Translations under genes and position numbers: made by a program
In this document: in pieces, positions 56,850-64,000 of the stretch
Layout of the letters: every line of letters starts with the position of its first letter
Numbering within the stretch: the stretch's first letter is position 1
Source: Saccopteryx bilineata
Taxonomy: Eukaryota; Chordata; Mammalia; Chiroptera; Emballonuridae
Reading direction: 5' to 3'
Length of the DNA: 64,000 nt
Assembly: GCF_036850765.1 (NCBI RefSeq)
Contig: NC_089494.1
Span: 53,957,809-54,021,808, forward strand
The notes under the pieces: model-generated
Told to the model about the DNA's origin: nothing
What the model saw: the letters and a program-made list of their open reading frames with translations, nothing else
The model's database searches: none

Positions 56850-58229
56850 TAAGAGCTTTATGGAGATTGTCTTTTCTCTCTCTCTTTCCATATGCGCATT
56901 TCCATATATACATTTTTCATATATAATGTGTATATTTCTGTATCCATCGTATGTATGTATTATATATGTCTCATATAATAGATACATAAATATATATATT
57001 CTGTGTGTTTTTATACAGAAATATATATATTCTGTGTGTTTTATACATGAAAACATTCTGTGCGTTTTTAACACAATATACATGTGTTATCTATAATAAA
57101 GACATATATATTTACATTTAACTAAATAAATCAGATATGAAAACAACCACATACATCAATATAGCTCTCTTAACTTTATTACTTTTGAGATTACTTCTTG
57201 GAGATAATTTCTGAAACAAATGAGTAGAATATATTACACAGAGATATGAAGTATATAGTTTTCAAGAAATTGAATCATTGCATTCATTTAAATTATTTTA
57301 TATTTGTAATGTTATTATATAATACTGCAGTATAGACACTGTATAATCCTTATGTACAAAACATAAATAATAATATTACCTAATTATTAAGGTTGCCAAG
57401 TGGATAGAATTAGATAATGCATGTAAAATTCTGTTTCTGGCATATCTCAGTTACTGTATAAATTAATGACATCCTCTTTATAACTACCATGAGACTTTGC
57501 ATGTAGAGAGGTACCTATTTTATTTAGTAGAAAAATCTCATTCAAGATTATGTGTTCAAGGCACTATTTAAAAATATATACACTTATTCTATCATTGTAA
57601 ATATTGTATATTGTTATTACTATGTAAACTGAAAATATTAGCTTTAAGGTTGACTTGGGAAGGTCAAATATCAGAGGCTACACTTTTTCCAAAGATATAT
57701 TCTAAAGATTTTTCTTGAAAGAAGGCATTTCTAAGTATATTTTGAACCAAAACAATAGAAAAGGTAAAATAGTAGTTTTTTTAATCTAAAAACTACAATT
57801 CCTGCACTTTAATGTTAGTTCTTGATTAATTTCAGAGGCATGTCATGCTTCTTGACTGTTTAGGATCATAGACCTAAGCCCATCAGCAAACAGTGCTCCT
57901 CTGCCCATTAGTGTTTGTTCAAGAAAGAAGAGGTGATCTAATTTAAGTTGTAACCCAAAGAAACTTTCAGAAGGCTTTGTTAAAGAAATTTCCTTGTTCT
58001 TATAAAGATTGCTGAAAAAGCTGAGTTCTCTTTTCTTGAATATATTTGTGTGTAGATTCAAGGCTTAAAATGCCCACAGTCCTCTGTCTAGTGTTTGAGG
58101 GTTAGACAGACACACAGAAGAGATAACAGCTAAGAAAGACACAGAGAAATGGAGCTTCCTTAAGAAGCCCCTCAGAGGCACGGGCACACATAACAGACTG
58201 ACAGCTGTCAGAAGCGGGCTGTGGGGGTG
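56850..58229. other. Unassigned AT-rich DNA
   Basis: Apart from the small tandem repeat at 56988-57072, I see only AT-rich sequence without gene or recognised transposon. Confidence 0.5.
56988..57072. repeat. Tandem repeat, about 30-bp unit, 2.8 copies
   Basis: 'tatatattctgtgtgttttt' recurs at about 30-bp spacing, joined by 'atacagaa' or 'atacatgaa'; the third unit is degraded ('acattctgtgcgtttttaa'). Confidence 0.85.
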
Positions 58230-58492
58230 GAGGGATTAGCACAAATACGTAGATAAATAACCCATTGATTCAGTCAACAATGTGGTGATGGCCAGAGGAA
58301 AAGGGGGTTGGGGGCAAGGTGGAGGTGGGCAGAGGTAGGGAAAACGAGGATAAAAAGAGAAGTTGCTAGGGCAGAGGTCACACAGTGCAGTGTGCAAAGG
58401 GTGGTTTGTTCAGGTGCGCACTTGAAGCCTGTATGATTTTATGAACCAATGTCATCCAATAAATTTAATAAGTAAATAAACAAATAAATAAA
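58230..58492 (+). mobile_element. L1 LINE 3' end
   Basis: 'gtggtgatggccagaggaaa', a G-rich stretch at 58302-58338, 'tgaagcctgtatgatttta' and 'accaatgtcatccaataaat' followed by an (AAAT)n tail (58463-58491) are the bat L1 3' terminus. Confidence 0.85.
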
Positions 58493-58519
58493 GGTGAGAT
58501 CAATGACCAAAAAAGAAAG

Positions 58520-58575
58520 CCAGAAGCCCCTCAGATGATTCTGATGCAGACTAACATTTGAGAACAACTGGTTTA
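58520..58575 (+). mobile_element. MER5-like hAT-Charlie terminal fragment
   Basis: 'cccctcagatgattctgatg' then 'gcagactaacatttgagaac' then AACTGG is the end of a MER5A/B-type MITE. Confidence 0.75.
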
Positions 58576-58702
58576 AGCCCAGTTAAGTCATGTTTTCTGC
58601 TACCTGTAGTCGAGATGTAGCAAATGTAACACATTGACTTATAAATGTATACCAGTCATATACTTAATAAAAAAAAAGATTGCTTGAAAGTATACTCTAG
58701 TT

Positions 58703-59062
58703 CAGGGGTCCCCAAACTACAGCCGGTGGGCCGCATGCGGCCCCCTCAGGCCATTTATCCGGCCTCCGCCGCACTTCTGGAAGAAGCACCTCTTTCATTG
58801 GTGGTCATTGAGAGGAGCACATTGACCATCTCATTAGCCAAAAGCAAATTATTCCCACTGAAATACTGGTCAGTTTGTTGATTTAAATTTACTTGTTCTT
58901 TATTTTAAATATTGTATTTGTTCCCGTTTTGTTTTTTTACTTTAAAATAAGATATGTGCAGTGTGCATAGGGATTTGTTCATAGTTTTTTTTATAGTCTG
59001 GCCCTCCAACGGTCTGAGGGACAGTGAACTGGCCCCCTGTGTAAAAAGTTTGAGGACCCCTG
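58703..59062. mobile_element. hAT-type MITE with perfect target duplication
   Basis: 360 bp between near-perfect inverted repeats: CAGGGGTCCCCAAACT at the left, and GTTTGAGGACCCCTG at the right (one mismatch). CTCTAGTT flanks it on both sides (58695-58702 and 59063-59070), the 8-bp duplication expected of hAT transposition. The GC-rich left part ('gtgggccgcatgcggcccc') carries several CpGs. No transposase. A 78-codon frame over it is meaningless. Confidence 0.96.
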
Positions 59063-59189
59063 CTCTAGTTGACAAATGCTAAATTAAAATGGAAAATTCA
59101 GAAAGAAATCAGGCATAATAATACTGGAATTTTGCCCCATTCAAGTGTAAGAGTAAAACTCAAAGACTTTTGACCCAAACTGTCTGGGT

Positions 59190-59385
59190 TTTTTATATCC
59201 TAGTTGTTCTACTTATTAACTGTATGACCATGTGAAAACAACTTTAGACTTTTCCCCTATAATATGTAGATAATCATAGTGCTGTTTGGGGTGTTAAATG
59301 AGTTAATAAATGGAGAACAATTAGAACTTTTTCCTGCCATACACTAAGCACTCTGTAAATGTCAGCTATTATTATTATTCCTACT
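59190..59385 (+). repeat. MIR SINE
   Basis: 'ctacttattaactgtatgac', 'ccctataatatgtagataatc', 'gttaaatgagttaataaatg' and 'actaagcactctgtaaatg' follow MIR sense order to the 3' end. Confidence 0.9.
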
Positions 59386-59707
59386 ATCAGCAGACCAAAT
59401 ACTCACCACATCAGAGAAGTCCCAAGGAACAAACACAATCTGACTGAACTGACCTCATTAATACTTTTTCAATAATGTGGAGTTGGTGCCAATTTACTCT
59501 CATGATGGCATTTGGGTTCAAAGTTAATAATTTTATTACAAAATTTATATTGCATTGTGAGGATAGTACTATAATCACTCATTTAAAAATTCCTCTAAAA
59601 AATAGCTTTCAGAACCTAATTAAATGTTACCTTTTTAATTTACTCAACAAATATTTACTAAAGGCCCAGTTATATGGCACAGATATTAAACTTTTTAAAA
59701 TATACTG

Positions 59708-59848
59708 ATTTTAGAGAGAGAGACACTTATTTCTACTTATTTATGCATTCATTGATTGACTCCTATATGTTCCCTGATTGGGGATCAAACCTGCAACCTT
59801 GGCACATCAGGACAATGCTTTAACCAACTGAGCTACCCAGCCTATGTA
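59708..59848 (-). mobile_element. Older Ves-like tRNA SINE
   Basis: 'tttatgcattcattgattgac', 'ctgattggggatcaaacctg', 'gcaaccttggcacatcagg', 'caactgagctacccagcc' is the reversed head and body of a vesper-type SINE. Confidence 0.85.
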
Positions 59849-59881
59849 TGGCACAGATACTAATATTTTATTATATAAAAT

Positions 59882-59920
59882 GCACACACACACACACACA
59901 CACATTCACACACACTCCCT
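59882..59920. repeat. (CA)n microsatellite
   Basis: About 11 CA units, then an interrupted continuation to CACACAC. Confidence 0.95.
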
Positions 59921-60671
59921 TCTAGTAGAAATAGAAAAGATTGGATGTTAACAGTTCTGTTTCAGTTTTTGTCTTTGAGTAAAAACACTACGGTTTATGT
60001 TTAAAAAGTGTATATTTATGGATCCATTCAATGAAAGTACACTTCTGAAAAAAAGACATATAAAATTGCTTTTTGTTGAGAGAATACAGAGGTCCAGGTA
60101 ATCTCAGGGCACCCAGGTTTCATTTCCCACTTGTGACATAGTGGCCAGTGGATCCTATATTGCTCAGCATTCAGTTCCCACACTGTAGATTTCTTTTTGT
60201 TCTTATAGCAAGATTGGGTCAGAGTTCACTGTTTGAGTTCAGTTATGTCCCTACACTTCAGAGTGGAAAGTCACTGGTGGATGCTTAGGGCAGAGCATAA
60301 GCACATAAATATACAACGAGCCAATGCAAACGAACCAGTCCATTCTAAGAGTCCTATGGGCTTTAGTCTGGGAATGCACAGAAGCAAGTTGACCAAGTTT
60401 TTAAGGTTACATATCTCAGACACCAGTCAGACTCCTTGAGCCAGACACCATCCTCAAGTCTCACTCACACTTTCATTCACCAAAAGCTACATTCTTCTGG
60501 TAAGACTTAGCAATGGTAATACTTATGCATTCACGAACCATGGTAGAGAGCAGTCACAATCTAGGACTCTAGAATGTTCTAATTACTTTTTATTTACTTC
60601 ACTGATTTGTGACTATTCATTTTCCTCCCATGCTTCTTTCTAAACTCTAAACTGAAGAGGAGAGGCAAAGT
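59921..60671. other. Unassigned non-coding DNA
   Basis: No gene or recognised repeat. Confidence 0.45.
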
Positions 60672-60885
60672 GTGGCAGCCAATATAGCACAGTTATTAAG
60701 AACCTGACTCTAATCAGACAGCCCTGGGATTGAATCCCACTCCATACTAAACAACTATGTGCCCTAATAGACACCTAACCTCTCATACTTACCTCCTTGG
60801 GCTATTGTAAGGGCTAAAATAATGCACAGATAATGCTGACCGTGATGTCTTACACCAAGAAACACTCAATAAAAGCTAATACCTA
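60672..60885 (+). repeat. MIR SINE, nearly full-length
   Basis: From the tRNA-like 5' end ('atagcacagttattaagaac', 'cctgggattgaatcccac') through the core ('cacctaacctctcatactt') to 'cactcaataaaagctaatac'. Confidence 0.93.
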
Positions 60886-61695
60886 ATAATATTCTTGTTC
60901 TTGATGCTTTGTTCTTTTATCTGTGTTTTGTGCTATTACTACATAATGAGGTAGAAGCAGCAAATACCATGGAGGTAAAACCCTTTGCATATATATATTA
61001 TATGCAAAATATATATATGTATTTTTTTATCCCTGTAATGAAGAGAAAAGTAAAAGTAAAAGGTGTGTAATGGTTTCCAGACTGTGAAGTTTTAGTAATT
61101 TCAGAAATGTTATGCCCCTAGAGAAGAGCTGGCTGAAAGGAAATTAATATGTATGGCACAACAACACTTAGCAGCCTACAGCTCAGGTCTTCCGTGACAA
61201 CACAAGCTAACAGCACAAGGAAAGAGTACTCAGACTGATTCCCAAGTGTGAGGGTACCGAGTTTAGCAGCTCCCTTATAGAAATATTGAAATTCCTATGA
61301 GCTATGAAATCCTGCCTTTCTCTCAGACATCCACTGTGATTCAAGTACAGTAGGAGTTCCATGGATCTCATCTCAGAGTGTGAAGTGAACCCCCTGGGCA
61401 AAGGCCCTGGCAAAATTCAGACCCTCCTCTTTCCATCCCAGAAGTCTATCTGTAAAGCAGGTGGATTCCAAGCTTTCCATGAACCTCCGATGAAGCTGGT
61501 CATGGTCATCTGAGGACCTTTCCCACTTTGGACAGCCCGGTCAGACCAGACCTCGTGTGCCCTCTCCAGTACCCCCAGCCCCTCACTGCCTTCTCCCTTT
61601 GTGTAACGTACAACCTCTCAACTGAGTAAAAACCAGGAAAGCAAAGTGCAGGCCTCCTCCTCAGATACAATCTCATTTTATAAGGCATTGACGGA
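60886..61695. other. Unassigned non-coding DNA
   Basis: A TA-rich patch at 60990-61025. No gene or recognised repeat. Confidence 0.45.
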
Positions 61696-61713
61696 CAGGA
61701 CTTAAGTATAATT

Positions 61714-62071
61714 TTTTTTTTTTTGTATTTTTTTCTGAAGCTGGAAACTGGGGAGAGACAGTCAGACAGACTCCCGCATGTGCCCCACCGGGATCCACCC
61801 GGCACGCCCACCAGGGGCGATGCTCTGCCTTGACCAGAGCCACTCTAGAGCCTGGAGCAGAGGCCAAGGAGCCATCCCCAGCACCCGGGCCAGCTTTTGC
61901 TCCAATGGAGCCTTGGCTGCGGGAGGGGAAGAGAGAGACAGAGAGGAAAAGGGGGGGGGGGGGGCGTGGAGAAGCAAATGGGCGCTTCTCCTATGTGCCC
62001 TGGCCAGAAATCGAACCCGGGTCCCCCACACGCCAGGCCGACGCTCTACCGCGGAGCCAACCGGCCAGGGC
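61714..62071 (-). mobile_element. Rhin-type tRNA SINE (copy G)
   Basis: Full-length minus-strand copy. CAGGACTTAAGTATAATT at 61696-61713 and 62072-62089 is a perfect 18-bp target duplication. The GC-module 14-mer lacks one G (CCACCAGGGGCGA), and a G12-type run sits at 61951-61963. Frames on both strands are artefacts. Confidence 0.97.
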
Positions 62072-62089
62072 CAGGACTTAAGTATAATT

Positions 62090-63308
62090 ATTGAAAGAAA
62101 AACCTTAGACACTACAGAGTTTCTTATAGAAATGTAGACAGGAGATTTGCAAACAGCATATGACTTTCCACAATGCAGTTATATTTCTTCTCTGCTAGGC
62201 TCATTTGGAGGTTAAATAAGGAAGACATTGAAGCCAGTTTTGGAAAGACATCAAGTCATAAAACTGAAATGATCTAAACAAATGATGCAACTATTTTTAA
62301 AAGCCTATGGAATCCAAAGGACAATACCTTAAAGGTTAACAAGGACACTTTGCTAATCAGAGTCCTCTCTCTTCTGCCAGAATACCTTGTTATAAAACCT
62401 TAGCTATGCCACATGTCTAAGACTTGGAATTACCACTGCATTTGTTATGTGATCTGGAAAATATCAAGGTTCTCACACTCTTTTTCAGTGAGGTAAAATA
62501 TAGAATTCTGGACTTGTGAGGTTTTAAAAAAAAGCATTATTCATTTGCTTTTCAGGTTATATTTTCTTATAAAAATAACAGTGTGACCCATTTTCCCAGT
62601 CTTTACTTTTCTTTTATTGTGTGCTACATTCTATTGTTAATTAATAATAAGCATGTTCACTAAAGGAAACCTGTGATGGATTCATTTTTCAGAATAAAAA
62701 TAACTTGGTTCTATTAACACTTATACCAAATCAAAGATGTGGAGTCTATTAGATGTGGTAGCAGCTCTTGAACTTCTAAGTCATTGCAAGATTAATTCTG
62801 AAATGTTCTCTTACACTAAACAACTAAAATAATTTCTGCTCAAGTTCTAAGAAATCCAGATTCAGCAAGGATCTCAGCATCAAAAAAAATAAATAAATAA
62901 AATAAATCAGACAACTCAATTCCAAATGCATTTGCTAATTATAAAACTACCACCTACCTAGTCTCTTCCAAGAGGATTTCAACAGGTTAGAGAAAAAACC
63001 CAGATTCAGAATTATCCATGAAACATTTTGGAAGTACCTAAAGAACATGGTAGGTACACTAAAATCAGAGGATAAGCATTTTGATAAACAAATGCATTAT
63101 TTCTGAAAAGACAATTTACCTTTAAAAATATTTATGCTGACCAAGTTCATACCATTGTTATGATTTTAACATGTCCTAGGCAAGAAGACCATTTTAATTA
63201 TTTCACAAATCAAAGTGGAGAGGCTCCCGGCCCAGACCTATCAAAGAAAACCTCTATTTATGACAACCGACAACTGCCAAGTTCCTATATATATATATAT
63301 AGTTTTAT
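62090..63308. other. Unassigned AT-rich DNA
   Basis: An (AAAT)n-like patch at 62882-62905 and (TA)n at 63286-63300. No gene or recognised transposon. Confidence 0.5.
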
Positions 63309-63310
63309 TG

Positions 63311-63705
63311 TGTTGCAAGTTAAATTGCACACTCTCCCCAAATTCATATGTTGGAGTTCTGACCCTTAGTACTTTAGAATATAATTTTATTTGGAAATAG
63401 AAATGTTGCAGATGTAATTAGTTGTATTAGATCATATTCGAGTAAGATAATTTTGAAACAGAGACAAACACTAAGGGGAACACCATGTGAAGATTGGAAT
63501 TATATTGCCTTAAACCACAGAACTTCCAGAAGGTCAGAAAGAGGCCTGGAACAGATCCTTCCCTAGTGCCTTCAGAGGGAGCATGGTTCTGCTGACACCT
63601 TGATTTCAGACTCTAGCCTCCAGAACTGTGAGAGTATAAATTTCTTTTGTTCTAAGTCACCTTGTCTTTGATGCTTTGTTATGGCAGCCCTGGAAAAATA
63701 ATACA
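63311..63705 (+). mobile_element. MaLR LTR (MLT1/MST group)
   Basis: Begins TGTTGCAAG and follows the MaLR LTR: 'ccaaattcatatgttggag', 'tctgacccttagtacttta', 'ttatttggaaatagaaatg', 'tgcagatgtaattagttg', 'ggagcatggttctgctgac', 'cctccagaactgtgagag', ending 'aaaaataatacag'. Apparently a solo LTR. Confidence 0.9.
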
Positions 63706-63868
63706 GATTTTTTTTTTCTTTCTCCCTTCTAAATTTTGCTGACCCTCTCAAATGATACAAAAATGTCAAACCAAATATAGAAATAGTTATGAAGCACAGA
63801 TGTGACCATAAATACTTCCCACTCACTCTAAGTCCCTTACTTCTTGACTGACTACATACCCAGGCTCA

Positions 63869-63967
63869 GTGGTGGCATTCAAATAATTTAACAACTGTTC
63901 TCTGCCTTAATGACTGTTCTAAGTATAAAAAAATGATATACCAAAAGGTTGTTTCTTATTTCATACA
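63869..63967 (-). mobile_element. Non-autonomous hAT-type DNA transposon, copy 3 (partial)
   Basis: Starts CAGTGGTGGCATTCAAAT and continues 'taatttaacaactgttctctg', the reverse of the 3' ends of the copies at 3125 and 25894. Cut off at about 63967 by a SINE tail, so only the terminal 100 bp is visible here. Confidence 0.8.
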
Positions 63968-64000
63968 TTTTTATTTTTTATTTTTTTCATTTTTCTGAAG
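63968..64000 (-). mobile_element. Rhin-type tRNA SINE (copy H), runs off the window
   Basis: The T-rich stretch followed by 'catttttctgaag' is the reversed 3' end of the Rhin-type SINE, identical to the start of copy A at 6693-6706. The rest lies beyond 64000. Confidence 0.85.

Noticed and set aside
56642..56926. 94-codon frame with Arg/Glu-rich N-terminus
   Set aside because: Comes from the (GAGA)n part of a reversed SINE.
58645..58881. 78-codon ATG frame
   Set aside because: Overlaps the hAT MITE at 58703 and has no relation to its (absent) transposase.

Overview
The window is mammalian nuclear DNA and looks like an intergenic or intronic stretch with no recognisable protein-coding exon, tRNA gene or other functional RNA gene. 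The repeats point to a bat. The most frequent young element is a roughly 370-430 bp tRNA-derived SINE with an intact Pol III head, a CT-rich middle and an A-rich tail, of the type known from horseshoe and leaf-nosed bats (Rhin-1-like). Two companion SINE types share a related head. Old vesper-bat-like SINE remnants, bat-style L1 3' ends and fairly young hAT DNA transposons also fit. I infer a rhinolophoid bat (Yinpterochiroptera) with moderate confidence; the mammalian assignment is near certain because MIR, L2, MLT1/MaLR, Tigger and Charlie-type relics are all present.

Layout. 1-3.1 kb: mostly unassigned, with an (AC)n tract and an L2 tail. 3.1-6.4 kb: a hAT MITE, then an old L1 3' end broken by a SINE and by a solo LTR that itself carries a SINE. 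6.7-7.1 kb: a young SINE with perfect target-site duplication. 7.5-8.0 kb: a possible LTR. 8-14 kb: repeat-poor DNA with one MIR. 14-20 kb: MIR, hAT-Charlie relics and three SINEs. 22.2-22.8 kb: a CpG-richer solo LTR candidate. 23.4-26.6 kb: a complete but defective LTR retroelement (two LTRs, 5-bp target duplication, polypurine tract, gag-like relic, no pol or env seen), carrying a SINE and a hAT insertion. 26.9-27.8 kb: two young SINEs as a tail-to-tail inverted pair. 29.7-30.8 kb: L2 and L1 tails. 32.9-33.5 kb: an MLT1 LTR. 34.1-35.4 kb: a 1.2 kb L1-type insertion with a perfect 17-bp target duplication. 36.9-41.6 kb: Tigger MITE, SINEs, ERV-L-like pol relic, Tigger transposase end and a long L2. 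43-50 kb: SINEs, L1 and MIR. 51-54 kb: a solo LTR inside a MIR, then L2. 55-57 kb: a rearranged L1 and simple repeats. 58.2-59.1 kb: L1 end, MER5-like end and a hAT with perfect 8-bp duplication. 59-64 kb: MIRs, a SINE, a MaLR LTR and a truncated hAT cut by a SINE at the window edge.

There is no operon-like or pathway organisation. What can be read is an insertion history: MIR, L2, MLT1 and Tigger first; then the LTR elements and older L1; then the hAT family (inserted into an LTR); then the SINEs, which interrupt most of the rest. The most biologically suggestive signal is a CTCF-core-like 14-mer carried by the young Rhin-type SINEs, duplicated in one subfamily. No previously undescribed gene system was found.
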